Assembly (NCBI GenBank): GCA_947577025.1
Contig: CANPTO010000006.1
Location: forward strand, 21,619-85,618
Source: an uncultured Clostridiaceae bacterium
Lineage (GTDB): Bacteria; Bacillota; Clostridia; TANB77; CAG-508
Reading direction: 5' to 3'
DNA length: 64,000 nucleotides
Within the stretch, counting starts at the first letter, position 1, and each line of letters begins with the position of its first letter. The position numbers and the translations under genes are program-made. Below, piece after piece: positions 30,403-38,796 of this stretch. The notes under the pieces are model-generated. The model was not told the origin of the DNA. It was given only the letters and a program-made list of their open reading frames with translations, and did not search any database.

Positions 30403-31356
30403 CTATTTAATGTCCTTAAGCGTTGTAGAAACATAACTCGGTATATTTTCATGCTCTATTGTCCTATATTTTACTGGAATTTCATAATATCTCTCATACG
30501 TTTCTTTGCAAAATGCATAGTTTAAATCTCTCATTTTGCGTATGTTCTCTTTTGGAGATAATTCCTTACTGGGATAAATATGTTTTCCAATGTTTATAGT
30601 ATATGCTTGTAGTACATTTTCATCGCCGTCTGTGCTGTCTTTATCCCGCATTGTAATAAATGTAGGAATAATTGGAACATTATTCAGTGTTGCCCATTTA
30701 AAAGCTCCATACTTTAACGGCTTTGGCTGTTTATAATTAAGCCACATACTCTGCTCTGGACAAACTATTATAAAGTCTCCTTTCTCAAGTATTTCTTTTA
30801 CTGCTTTTTCAAACATTTCCATTGTTTCTGGTACTTGACTTAATGGTAAAGTGTTGTCATGTTTAAAGTATAAGCCGAACTTTCCGGGGAAGTTTGTGTA
30901 GTTTCCTTCTCTTATTACTTTATATATCTTTCTTTTTACTCCACCATATTTTAAAACTCTTTCTAATGCAAATGTATCAAAAGGATTGAAATGATTTACT
31001 GTTACTATTGCACCAGATTTTACATTTACTACATTCTCTATTCCGTCTATACCATCAATTGCTAGACTTCTCCGCCTTAAAGCATTGTTGGTAAATGTTT
31101 CTTTCCAAACATTCATAATCTGATTCTTTTTTGCATTCTTTGGATCTTTCTTTAAATAATCAACATCTTCTGGCTTCAGAGGGAGATTCTCTGGGTCATC
31201 ATTTATATCTAGATAAAATAACCCTGCTGTTTCCAAGAATTCTATTCTTTCTTGATTACTTAAATTGAAAAATCCATTTTCTTTTAAACATGCAATTTGT
31301 TCATTGATTCCCATATTAAAGAACCCCTGACTTTTTAATGTTTCTACCTTTATCAT
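30403..31356 (-). CDS. PlsC-like 1-acyl-glycerol-phosphate acyltransferase
   Basis: 317 aa. The acyltransferase HX4D motif appears as NHFNPFD (about residue 124) and the second motif as CPEQSMW in place of the usual FPEGT. An N-terminal extension of about 100 residues has two similar short blocks (LKSQGFFNMGINEQI and LKENGFFNLSNQERIEFLETAGLF). Likely transfers an acyl chain to a glycerol-phosphate or related acceptor at the membrane. Base use is less AT-rich than its neighbours, and two CGG codons must be read as arginine (TMRDKD, LRRRS). Confidence 0.75.
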   Translation of the reverse strand: MIKVETLKSQGFFNMGINEQIACLKENGFFNLSNQERIEFLETAGLFYLDINDDPENLPLKPEDVDYLKKDPKNAKKNQIMNVWKETFTNNALRRRSLAIDGIDGIENVVNVKSGAIVTVNHFNPFDTFALERVLKYGGVKRKIYKVIREGNYTNFPGKFGLYFKHDNTLPLSQVPETMEMFEKAVKEILEKGDFIIVCPEQSMWLNYKQPKPLKYGAFKWATLNNVPIIPTFITMRDKDSTDGDENVLQAYTINIGKHIYPSKELSPKENIRKMRDLNYAFCKETYERYYEIPVKYRTIEHENIPSYVSTTLKDIK

Positions 31357-31579
31357 TTTATTACCTCCTTAAAATAATTAAGATTTGGTTTATGACTACT
31401 GTAACTATAGTATTATTGTACCAAATTTCTACTTCAAAGTCAACTTATGTAAATTGTTTGACTTTTATTATAACTCACATGTTTTTCATATTTACTTAAG
31501 TATTTAATATAATTTTCATCAATCGTGTAAAATAATAGTTCTTGCATTTATTTCCTCTTTCTATTATAGAATAAAAAAG

Positions 31580-31752
31580 AGAGTACATTTTATATTGTAC
31601 CCCCCTAATTTAAAACAGCTCATTTGTAAGGCTGAGCTTTACCTAATTTCATAACAGCTCATTTATAAGGCTTGAGCTTTACCTAATTTCATAACGTTCT
31701 TTTTTAGGTTAGAACTTCCTATTAGTAATCTAGCGATTACCCTTCTAGTATA
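31580..31752 (-). ncRNA. Orphan type III antitoxin-like repeat RNA
   Basis: Transcribed leftward from the promoter at 31756-31785. Two near-identical units of 39 and 40 nt (31614-31652 and 31653-31692) each fold as an AGCTCA/TGAGCT hairpin followed by a GTTATGAAATTAGGTAA linker. A third, diverged unit at the 5' end has a GTTC/GAAC hairpin whose loop ACCTAA can pair with the following TTAGGT as a pseudoknot. A GTACAATATAAAATGTAC hairpin and T run end it (31580-31606). Organisation matches ToxI/CptI, but the next gene is the acyltransferase, not a toxin. Confidence 0.7.
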
Positions 31753-31755
31753 TTT

Positions 31756-31785
31756 ATTATAATACTATTTTATTCATTATGTCAA
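31756..31785 (-). promoter_or_regulatory. Strong sigma-A promoter of orphan repeat RNA
   Basis: TTGACA and TATAAT with 18-base spacer. The spacer start TAATGAATAAAA and the AATAAATATACTA after the -10 are nearly identical to those of the cptI and toxI promoters. Confidence 0.85.
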
Positions 31786-31811
31786 TATAAATTTAATATT
31801 TTTTTGAATTT

Positions 31812-31949
31812 TTATTCTTCCACTTTTACAAACATATCTTTCCCTACTCCACATAATGGGCATACCCAGTCTTCTGGTAGGTCTTCAAATTTTACTTTTT
31901 CTACTTCTTCGTCATATATATATCCGCATACTGTACATTCGTATTTCAT
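31812..31949 (-). CDS. Rubredoxin
   Basis: 45-aa one-iron electron carrier. Two CxxC knuckles, CTVCGY and CPLCGV, plus the YDEEV and LPEDWVCP segments, are typical. It lies 16 bases after the flavodiiron gene in the same direction; rubredoxin is the usual electron donor to that enzyme in anaerobic Firmicutes. Slightly shorter than the common 52 aa. Confidence 0.93.
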   Translation of the reverse strand: MKYECTVCGYIYDEEVEKVKFEDLPEDWVCPLCGVGKDMFVKVEE

Positions 31950-31965
31950 TTATCCTTCACCTCCC

Positions 31966-33144
31966 TTACATTTTTAGCATATTTTGTGCAAGCTTTTTCA
32001 TTTCTTCTTCGTTTTCTATACTCATTGTTGTTTTTATATGAATTATTGGCTCTATTATTTTTATTTCTTTCATTTGCTCTAATAGTTCTTGCATATTTTT
32101 TGCTGCAGCTGGTGCCCATGAACCATTTTCTATTATTGCTACTGTTCTGTTTTGGTAGTTTTTGTGTTTTAGGTGTCTTAAGAATTTTTCCATGAATGGG
32201 AATAGTCCTGCATCATATGTTGGGCAGGCTAGTATCATTTTGTCGTATCTGAAGGCGTCTTCTATTACTTCTGCCATGTCTTGTCTTGCTAAGTCTGATG
32301 TTATTACTTTTTTTGCTCCCGCTTCTATTAATATTTCTTGTAGCCTTTCTACTGCTTTTTTTGTATTTCCATGTATTGAGTTATATGCTATTAATATTCC
32401 TTCATCTTCTGGTTTATAACTACTCCATATATCATATTTATTAATGTAGTAGCTTAAGTTTTCTTTTAATATTGGTCCATGTAGTGGGCATATTGTTCTT
32501 ATTTCTAAATTTGCTAGTTTTTTTAGTAATGCTTGTACTTGCATTCCGTATTTTCCTACTATATTAAAGTAGTATCTTCTTGCTTCACAGGTCCAGTCTT
32601 CTTTTGTATCTAAGCTTCCAAATTTTCCAAAGGCGTCTGCTGTAAATAGTATTTTTTCTGTTTCTTCATATGTTACCATTACTTCTGGCCAGTGTACCAT
32701 TGGTGCCATATAGAATTTTAGTGTGTGTTTTCCTAAGTTTAGTGTATCTCCTTCTTTTACTAAAACTTGTTTATTCGTTAAATCTATTTCAAAAAATTGT
32801 GGTAACATTTTGAAAGTTAGTGCATTTCCTACTATTTTCATTTTTGGATATTTTTCTGTTAGCATTTTTATACTTGCTGAATGGTCTGGCTCTAGGTGTG
32901 ATACTACTAAATAGTCTACTTGTTTTCCATTCAGCTTTCTTTCTAGGTTGTTCCACCATTCTTCTTGCTTTCTTTTATCTACTGTGTCCATAACTACTAT
33001 TTTTTCATCTTTTATTATATATGAATTGTATGATATTCCATTTGGTATTATATATTGGCTTTCGAATAAGTCTAGGTCTTTGTCGTTTACACCTATGTAT
33101 TTTATAGAATCTGTTACTTGTATTTCTTCCATTTTTCTTAACAT
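31966..33144 (-). CDS. Flavodiiron protein (oxygen/NO reductase)
   Basis: 392 aa. The N-terminal metallo-beta-lactamase-like diiron domain has HLEPDH (H-x-E-x-D-H), the later HWPE, TADAFG and CPLHGP ligands. The C-terminal flavodoxin domain (about 255-392) begins IAYNSIHGNTKKAVE, the FMN-binding loop. Reduces O2 to water or NO to N2O in the cytoplasm, protecting an anaerobe. Co-directional with rubredoxin. Confidence 0.93.
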   Translation of the reverse strand: MLRKMEEIQVTDSIKYIGVNDKDLDLFESQYIIPNGISYNSYIIKDEKIVVMDTVDKRKQEEWWNNLERKLNGKQVDYLVVSHLEPDHSASIKMLTEKYPKMKIVGNALTFKMLPQFFEIDLTNKQVLVKEGDTLNLGKHTLKFYMAPMVHWPEVMVTYEETEKILFTADAFGKFGSLDTKEDWTCEARRYYFNIVGKYGMQVQALLKKLANLEIRTICPLHGPILKENLSYYINKYDIWSSYKPEDEGILIAYNSIHGNTKKAVERLQEILIEAGAKKVITSDLARQDMAEVIEDAFRYDKMILACPTYDAGLFPFMEKFLRHLKHKNYQNRTVAIIENGSWAPAAAKNMQELLEQMKEIKIIEPIIHIKTTMSIENEEEMKKLAQNMLKM

Positions 33145-33272
33145 ATGTTAGTTTTTAAATTAACATATTTCTCCTTTCCTTTCTATTTTGTAAGTTATAT
33201 CATATATTAGTATTATTGTCAGTATTTAGTTATATATACTGATATAACTATGATACTATTTTTTGTTTTCTT

Positions 33273-33563
33273 CTATTGCTTTTCTGTACACCAATTTTTA
33301 CAATTTTCTATACGTAGTCCATTGTCTCCGTTTTCTTTATCATAAGCAAATGATTCCAATAAATTACAAGCAAATTCTTCACATTTACCACAACATTCAA
33401 TCTTTTTACTTTCACAACATTCTTTAACTGCACATGTATCAGCCCAAAATGGTTTCTTTATATTTATGCATCCATTACATACTTTTTCTTTCATAAACCT
33501 ACATTCACTACAATCAATTCCACACCTTGATTTGATTTCTGTTTTTATTTCTACACCTAGCAT
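33273..33563 (-). CDS. DUF3795 cysteine-rich protein
   Basis: 96 aa with eleven cysteines arranged as CGIDCSECRF, CNGC, CAVKECC, ECCGKCEEFAC and NCKNWC, the layout of DUF3795, probably binding zinc or an iron-sulfur centre. Function is unknown. It belongs to a run of small minus-strand genes near the redox genes. Confidence 0.8.
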   Translation of the reverse strand: MLGVEIKTEIKSRCGIDCSECRFMKEKVCNGCINIKKPFWADTCAVKECCESKKIECCGKCEEFACNLLESFAYDKENGDNGLRIENCKNWCTEKQ

Positions 33564-33626
33564 ATTATTTTTTCCTTATTTCTATAATTAATAAATTTAT
33601 ATATCTGTTATTATATAAACATATCT

Positions 33627-33944
33627 TTATCTTTCTGTTTCATCTTTCTGTGATTCCTTTATCCACTCTTCGCATCTCGCTTTAGCCTCTTGTATTTCAT
33701 CTGGATCTAGAATATCTTTTATTGCTTCTTTTATAGATATTTCTCCTGCTAAAATATCATCTGCTAACACTCTTATTGCACATGCTTCCCAACCTATACT
33801 TTGAGAATATTCGGAAACAGCATCGTTTTCTTTTAAATCTTGCTCCATCAATTCTCTACATGCTTTATCTATTTTATTACTTCTTTCTATTAATATATTT
33901 GCAATAATTCCTCTTGCTACTTTAGTTGGTATTACTTCCTTCAT
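33627..33944 (-). CDS. Hypothetical helical protein (105 aa)
   Basis: Not recognised. All-helical soluble protein with KACRELMEQDLKEND and ILDPDEIQEAKARCEEWIKE. An AAAGGAG site precedes the ATG. It lies between the DUF3795 and ferredoxin genes, same strand. Confidence 0.6.
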   Translation of the reverse strand: MKEVIPTKVARGIIANILIERSNKIDKACRELMEQDLKENDAVSEYSQSIGWEACAIRVLADDILAGEISIKEAIKDILDPDEIQEAKARCEEWIKESQKDETER

Positions 33945-33981
33945 ATAATGTTTCTCCTTTAATATATTTTAAGTTTTCATA

Positions 33982-34167
33982 TTATAATACTAACGCTTTC
34001 TTTGGACAAAATTTTGAACATTTACCACATTTTATACATTTATCATGGTTTATTTTTGGTGCTTCAAATTCTTTTTGTGTTAATGCTCCCACTGGGCAAA
34101 CTTGAACTGCGGGGCATTTATGATTTTGTGGGCAATTTTCTACTATTATTTTTAATTTGTTTTCCAT
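33982..34167 (-). CDS. Small 4Fe-4S ferredoxin-like protein
   Basis: 61 aa. One canonical cluster site CIKCGKCSKFCP near the C-terminus, plus CPQNHKCPAVQVCPVGAL upstream, which supplies the second cysteine set. Probably an electron carrier or a small ferredoxin subunit. Upstream of the hypothetical and DUF3795 genes, same strand. Confidence 0.85.
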   Translation of the reverse strand: MENKLKIIVENCPQNHKCPAVQVCPVGALTQKEFEAPKINHDKCIKCGKCSKFCPKKALVL

Positions 34168-34233
34168 ATATTTTTCTCCTATATATTACTATTTTATTTT
34201 TTGATTATATTGTTTCATTAGCATATTATCATA

Positions 34234-34270
34234 AAAACAGATAATTAGCAATGCTAACTATCTGTTTTAT
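34234..34270. terminator. Bidirectional terminator
   Basis: AAAACAGATA-ATTAGC/GCTAAC-TATCTGTTTT arms with T run, in the gap between the ferredoxin gene and the 666-aa membrane protein gene. Confidence 0.75.
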
Positions 34271-34301
34271 ATATTTTTTGTCTCATGCCTGAGTTGTTAT
34301 A

Positions 34302-36302
34302 TTATTGTACGGTTTCTTCTTTATAAATTTCCCCTACAAATTGCCATGTATGACCATTGTCTTTTGATTCATATTTTGCCCTTGTTAGTCCATGGTTGTA
34401 GCCACCTTCATATCCTCCTGAGGCTAATACTGTTAGTGTTCCGTCGCTTTCTTTTGTTGGCAAGTAGAAATAGTCGTAGCAGTTTTGCCATTCTTCTCCT
34501 TCTGGATCTGATAGTGTGAATTCTCCTTTTGGGAAGTTTATTTTTGTGAATGTTTTTCCTGAATCGTATGTTACTAGTAAGTCTGCTTTTGCACAGTATA
34601 TTGTTTCTGGATTTTCTAAAAAACCTAAACCATTTTCATAGAATTTTATTTTGCTTGCTGCTGTTATTGTAAGTTTATTTACTTCTGTAGCTTTTGTTCC
34701 TTTATCAGTTATTTTCGTAATAGCCCATACTTGCATTCCTGGAAATTGATCCAGTACTTCTACTGTATATCTTTCATTTTCACTTATGCTCTCATCATAT
34801 AAGTAACGTTTAGCTTCTTTTAATTTTTCATTTTCTTCTTGTATTTGATTTATCTGTTCTTCTATTTGCTTTGTTAGTTCTTCTTTATTAACATTTTTTT
34901 GTTTTACTTTCCACCTTGATATATTAAATTCTTGCCATTTCATTTCTTTATTATTATTTATAATATGCAATAATGCCTTTTCTATTTTTACTTTTTTGTC
35001 GTTTTCTATATTTTCTTTTAATTTTTCTTCTAGCATTTTATAGCTATCCTCGGTTGCTATTTTTTGTATATATACATAGTCAGTAGGTACCTTAGTAGTC
35101 TTTCTACTTATGTTTTTGCTTATTATTATTTTTTCTATATTTATAAAGTTTATTACGCAATATACACTTAACACTATTATAAATGCTATTTTTATAAAAT
35201 CAAATTTTTCATTAAATATGTATATTGTTGTTGGTACAAATATTGCAAGTTCGGTTAGTAATATTATATATACAAAGGTTCTTAGGTAGGTTAAACCATA
35301 TTCCATTTCATACATATACATTCTAAACATAGAAGATAGTACTATAATTATTGTAAATATTACTAAAAATATGTTTAATACTTTTATTATCTTTTCTTTT
35401 TTACTATTAAATTTGTTTGATAGTAATATTATTGCAAAGTTAATGAATGATACAAACATTAGCTGGAAGAAACCTGTTCTTGCATATGTTGCATAGTCTA
35501 TGTTTACATTTATTCTTGCTAAAAATAGTGAACTTATTTGTATGTAGCAAAATACTACATACACAAGGTTTAATGCTATTAAAAGTAATTTTAGTGTAAA
35601 CTCATATTTATCGCTTATATTTCCTATTTCTTTTGGCTCTTTATGTTTTTGATTTTGCAGTTTTAATATGAAGCTTAATACTAAAAAGTATACTGCTAAT
35701 ATTATTGCAAGTCTTATTATTGTGTTTACTATATTTTTTATATTTAAGTTTGTTATTATTTTTCCTATTCCTGAAAACATCCCAGCAAATATACTATCTG
35801 CTGAAGCTAGTAATATTATTACTACTCCTACTACTGCGAGTACTATTAGTATAGATGTTGTTAATTTTTTTATATCTACTTTCCTTATCCCATTACTATC
35901 TTTTATATGTGACTTTGCATTTTCTTTTGTATAATCAATTACTTCATTTACTGTTTCTAATGAGTCTACTGATATTCTAAATGCTGTATATAAATGTTTA
36001 CTAAAGTATCCTTTTTTATTTATTGTAATTGCATACATTAGTATATTAAGCACAATTATTATAATTATGTTTGACACATAAAATACTTTACTTGCAAATA
36101 TGAAATATGTACTACTTAGTAATATTATTGGTATTAACAATAATAAACCGTTTTTATTTATTATTTTATTTTTTCTATTTATTATATATAGCAATATTCC
36201 ATTTAATATTGCTTCAAATATAATCATTGAAATTCCTATTTCTTTGCCATAAAATAAAATTGATTGACTTATGGCTACCCCTATACTTCCTATAATTTCC
36301 AT
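34302..36302 (-). CDS. Multi-helix membrane protein with Asp-box (BNR) C-terminal domain
   Basis: 666 aa. About ten to twelve membrane helices fill residues 1-400, resembling DUF4173/DUF4153 proteins. A charged coiled region (about 420-510) follows, then a beta-rich tail with two Asp-box-like turns, TYDSGKTF and SKDNGHTW, of the kind found in BNR/sialidase beta-propellers. Enzyme activity is not implied by Asp-boxes alone. It is followed upstream by a small HTH gene with a 5-base gap, so they are probably co-expressed. Confidence 0.7.
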   Translation of the reverse strand: MEIIGSIGVAISQSILFYGKEIGISMIIFEAILNGILLYIINRKNKIINKNGLLLLIPIILLSSTYFIFASKVFYVSNIIIIIVLNILMYAITINKKGYFSKHLYTAFRISVDSLETVNEVIDYTKENAKSHIKDSNGIRKVDIKKLTTSILIVLAVVGVVIILLASADSIFAGMFSGIGKIITNLNIKNIVNTIIRLAIILAVYFLVLSFILKLQNQKHKEPKEIGNISDKYEFTLKLLLIALNLVYVVFCYIQISSLFLARINVNIDYATYARTGFFQLMFVSFINFAIILLSNKFNSKKEKIIKVLNIFLVIFTIIIVLSSMFRMYMYEMEYGLTYLRTFVYIILLTELAIFVPTTIYIFNEKFDFIKIAFIIVLSVYCVINFINIEKIIISKNISRKTTKVPTDYVYIQKIATEDSYKMLEEKLKENIENDKKVKIEKALLHIINNNKEMKWQEFNISRWKVKQKNVNKEELTKQIEEQINQIQEENEKLKEAKRYLYDESISENERYTVEVLDQFPGMQVWAITKITDKGTKATEVNKLTITAASKIKFYENGLGFLENPETIYCAKADLLVTYDSGKTFTKINFPKGEFTLSDPEGEEWQNCYDYFYLPTKESDGTLTVLASGGYEGGYNHGLTRAKYESKDNGHTWQFVGEIYKEETVQ

Positions 36303-36307
36303 AATAA

Positions 36308-36517
36308 TTATTCTCCTTTTTTATAATCTAATATATCTCCTGGCTTACATTCTAGAACTTCACATATTTTTTCTAGTGTTGAAAACCTTATTGCTTTTGC
36401 TTTATTTGTTTTTAGTATTGAAAGATTTGCAGGAGTAATTCCAACTTTTTCTGCAAGTTCACCTGATGACATTTTTCTTTTTGCGAGCATTACATCTACG
36501 TTAACTATTATTGGCAT
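36308..36517 (-). CDS. Small XRE/YozG-type HTH regulator
   Basis: About 69 aa, essentially a single helix-turn-helix: MSSGELAEKVGITPANLSILKTNKAKAIRFSTLEKICEVL and the GDILDY ending typical of YozG-like Cro/CI regulators. AAGGAGG favours the ATG at 36517. Such regulators usually sit next to a DUF2975 membrane protein, as here, although a repeat element now separates them. Confidence 0.85.
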   Translation of the reverse strand: MPIIVNVDVMLAKRKMSSGELAEKVGITPANLSILKTNKAKAIRFSTLEKICEVLECKPGDILDYKKGE

Positions 36518-36566
36518 TTTTATCATTCCTCCTTGTTTTATAATTTACAGATAAATATATTTTAAG

Positions 36567-36700
36567 ATGTAGGGGCGATTAGTAATCGCCCGTGCTCCAA
36601 AGGCTTTGCTATATTTTTATTTAATATGGTAATTTCTTCGAAGAACCATAGAAGTTTATTCTTTGAGGTCTGCGGGCGATTACTAATCGCCCCTACATCA
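36567..36700. repeat. Inverted GGGCGATT repeat element
   Basis: Begins TGTAGGGGCGATTAGTAATC and ends GATTACTAATCGCCCCTACA, a near-perfect inverted repeat of about 20 bp around a 95-bp centre. Related ends occur at 54406-54557 and 1349-1382. It is inserted between the HTH and DUF2975 genes. Confidence 0.85.
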
Positions 36701-36734
36701 AAAAATATCTTTTAGTTTGTAAATTGTAACTATT

Positions 36735-37265
36735 TTAAACTACTAAATCATTTTCTTCTTTATACTCTATTGCTTTTTTGTATATTTCGTTTAGTATTTT
36801 TATTCCTATTCCCAAAAGTATGAACGCTATAGAGAATGTTCCTAAAAGTAATGAACATAGTATTGTTACTTCTATATTAATTGCTAATGATTTTATATAA
36901 TACATTAGGCTAACCATTATAACAAAATATAATATTCCTATTATAATTGATGAAATAGATATTTTATTTAAATGATTACTATTGTTATTATCAAATAATT
37001 TGTTTTCTTTTAGGTTTCTAAATATTTTTATAAATTTTGAAATTATATATAGTGCTACTATACCTGTTGCTAAGAATACTCCAAGTGCTAATGTAAGTGA
37101 TATTGGCTGTAATATATTAGTTATGTTATACCTTGAAAATTCTGATATTGTTACTGTTATTAGTATTGCTAATACTACAAAGTCTATTAATGCTATTATT
37201 ATAAATACTGCTTCTAACCCATGTTCTACCTTTGATGATAAACTTTTTTCTCCTAATATTTTCAT
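36735..37265 (-). CDS. DUF2975-type membrane protein
   Basis: 176 aa with four hydrophobic helices and the LKENKLFDNNNSNHLNKISI loop typical of DUF2975. Normally partnered with a YozG-type HTH gene, which lies just downstream. Function is unknown. Confidence 0.8.
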   Translation of the reverse strand: MKILGEKSLSSKVEHGLEAVFIIIALIDFVVLAILITVTISEFSRYNITNILQPISLTLALGVFLATGIVALYIISKFIKIFRNLKENKLFDNNNSNHLNKISISSIIIGILYFVIMVSLMYYIKSLAINIEVTILCSLLLGTFSIAFILLGIGIKILNEIYKKAIEYKEENDLVV

Positions 37266-37354
37266 TATTTTTCCTCCTTTTGTTGTGGTTAGTATATATT
37301 ATTTATTTTTGTTTGTCAATACTTTTTTATTGTTTTTCGATATTTGTCAAATGT

Positions 37355-37445
37355 AAATAAAGCGAGGATTTCCCCGCTTTATTGTGTAAAACTAACTAGT
37401 CAAGTTCTTCTAAAATGCATTTTTTCAAATTTTTCATACATTTTA
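37355..37445. repeat. 90-bp direct repeat, left copy (decayed gene end)
   Basis: Matches 38281-38370 at roughly nine of ten positions, including the GCGAGGATTTCCCCGC terminator hairpin and the last 15 codons of the gene at 38322-38681. In this copy those codons are frameshifted (ends KFEKMHFRRT). It flanks the cptIN locus. Confidence 0.85.
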
Positions 37446-37471
37446 CCACGCAAAAAGAAATAGTATCTTCT

Positions 37472-37960
37472 TTATTTTATGTGGTTTTCTTCTAATAGTA
37501 TGTTTTTCATTTCAATTATATTATAAAACGGAACATTTATCCCTTCTTCTGCAAGTCTTACTACTCTTAATGCAATAGTTATAATCTCATTTCTTACTAT
37601 TTCTGGAATTTCTACATCTATATTTGAATTTATGTACTTTTCAGCTATATATTTTTCTGTTATTGGAAATATATTTTGTATTAAAAATACTGCCTTTTTT
37701 CCTAGTACATTTCCAAAAACGAAATTATAAACTGGTCGATTTCCAACTTTTAATTTTTTATTGTCATAAATTTTTTTATATTTTTCATATTTAGTTGATA
37801 TTGGAACGAACCATATTATATTTTTATCTTTTCTGTCTTTAAAACAAAAATAACAAGGTCTTTTATTACCATTCTCTTTATTTTCCATTAGTTTATATTT
37901 TTTAAACACATCAAAGAACTCATCTTTTATAAAATAAAATTTTCCATCTTCTATTAACAT
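37472..37960 (-). CDS. Type III toxin, CptN-like endoribonuclease
   Basis: 162 aa. Starts GKFYFIKDEFFDVFKKYKLM, then RPCYFCF and the ToxN/AbiQ-fold segment WFVPISTKYEKYKKIYDNKK, followed by VFGNVLGKKAVFLIQNIFPITEKYI, all characteristic of the CptN family. Such toxins cut mRNA and are held by their own repeat RNA. Located directly downstream of a tandem-repeat RNA with a weak terminator, as expected for type III systems. AAAGGAG precedes the ATG. Confidence 0.88.
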   Translation of the reverse strand: MLIEDGKFYFIKDEFFDVFKKYKLMENKENGNKRPCYFCFKDRKDKNIIWFVPISTKYEKYKKIYDNKKLKVGNRPVYNFVFGNVLGKKAVFLIQNIFPITEKYIAEKYINSNIDVEIPEIVRNEIITIALRVVRLAEEGINVPFYNIIEMKNILLEENHIK

Positions 37961-37983
37961 TGTTTTTACTCCTTTTTATGGAA

Positions 37984-38170
37984 ATATGGGATCTAAATTA
38001 ATTTTATAGACCCCATACTTTACTATAATTAACATTTTTTCACCTGCACATTTATATCTCGCAAGCAGGGTTGCGGTTCACATTTTTTCACCTATCCATT
38101 TATTCGACGCAAATAGGGTTGCGACTCACATTTTTTAATTATAGTAGATATTAAATATCCACTACTATTG
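37984..38170 (-). ncRNA. Type III antitoxin RNA, CptI-like
   Basis: Two 48-nt repeats (38041-38088 and 38089-38136) plus a partial one. Each has a CGCAA/TTGCG stem with a CCCTnn loop and a downstream segment complementary to the loop: CCTAT with ATAGG in one, CCTGC with GCAGG in the other. These compensatory changes support a pseudoknot like those of CptI/ToxI. A leaky terminator hairpin (ATGGGGTCTA/TAGATCCCAT) lies between RNA and toxin. Confidence 0.88.
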
Positions 38171-38175
38171 TATTT

Positions 38176-38205
38176 ATTATATAACCATTTTATTCATTAT
38201 GTCAA
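38176..38205 (-). promoter_or_regulatory. Promoter of cptI-cptN
   Basis: TTGACA, 18-base spacer starting TAATGAATAAAA, TATAAT. Nearly the same as the two other repeat-RNA promoters in the window. Confidence 0.85.
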
Positions 38206-38280
38206 TACTTTTTGTGGTTTTTCTATTTTTTTATAACCGTCACTTACAATAATTATAGAAAAATTAAAGTTATAAAACAC

Positions 38281-38370
38281 AAATAAAGCGAGGATTTCCC
38301 CGCTTTATTTTGTAAAACTAACTACTCCAGTTCTTCTAAAATGATCTTTTCAAATTTTTCATACATTTTA
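38281..38370. repeat. 90-bp direct repeat, right copy
   Basis: Holds the intact terminator and the 3' end of the gene at 38322-38681. It pairs with the decayed copy at 37355-37445 on the other side of cptIN. Confidence 0.85.
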
Positions 38371-38681
38371 GTTACCATATGAAAAATCTTGCTTACTTCA
38401 TAGTTTCTTCTTTCGTCAAATATTTCGGATGCAAGATCTTTTAATGTACATGTGTACTTTGTTACCAATACTGCAATTTTCATTTTGTCGTTTGCTGGAA
38501 CTTTGTGTAGAAAAGGCATCTGGAAAATTAAATTTCCTTGTGAAATTTTTATACTATCCAAATAACCGCTTAACAGTTGAATTCTATCACTCATTCCATT
38601 AGTTATAGCTTCTTTGTTAAGAGCTACTGATATCTCCAAACAATCATGTACTAATTCTTCAAACATTTCGTTAGCTCTCAT
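38322..38681 (-). CDS. Hypothetical helical protein beside cptIN
   Basis: 119 aa, not recognised. All-helical, no membrane segment; LVHDCLEISVALNKEAITNGMSDR near the N-terminus. GGAGGAAAAG before the ATG. A terminator follows. Its last codons are duplicated on the far side of the cptIN locus, which suggests that the locus entered by recombination at this gene's 3' end. Confidence 0.6.
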   Translation of the reverse strand: MRANEMFEELVHDCLEISVALNKEAITNGMSDRIQLLSGYLDSIKISQGNLIFQMPFLHKVPANDKMKIAVLVTKYTCTLKDLASEIFDERRNYEVSKIFHMVTKMYEKFEKIILEELE

Positions 38682-38796
38682 TTCTTTTCCTCCTCTTCAC
38701 TATGTTCGGAGGATTTCCCTCCGATTTTTTTAAGTATCTTTGGGAACAAAATTTTCCTATATATTATATAATAGCATACTTTACATAAAAATGCAA

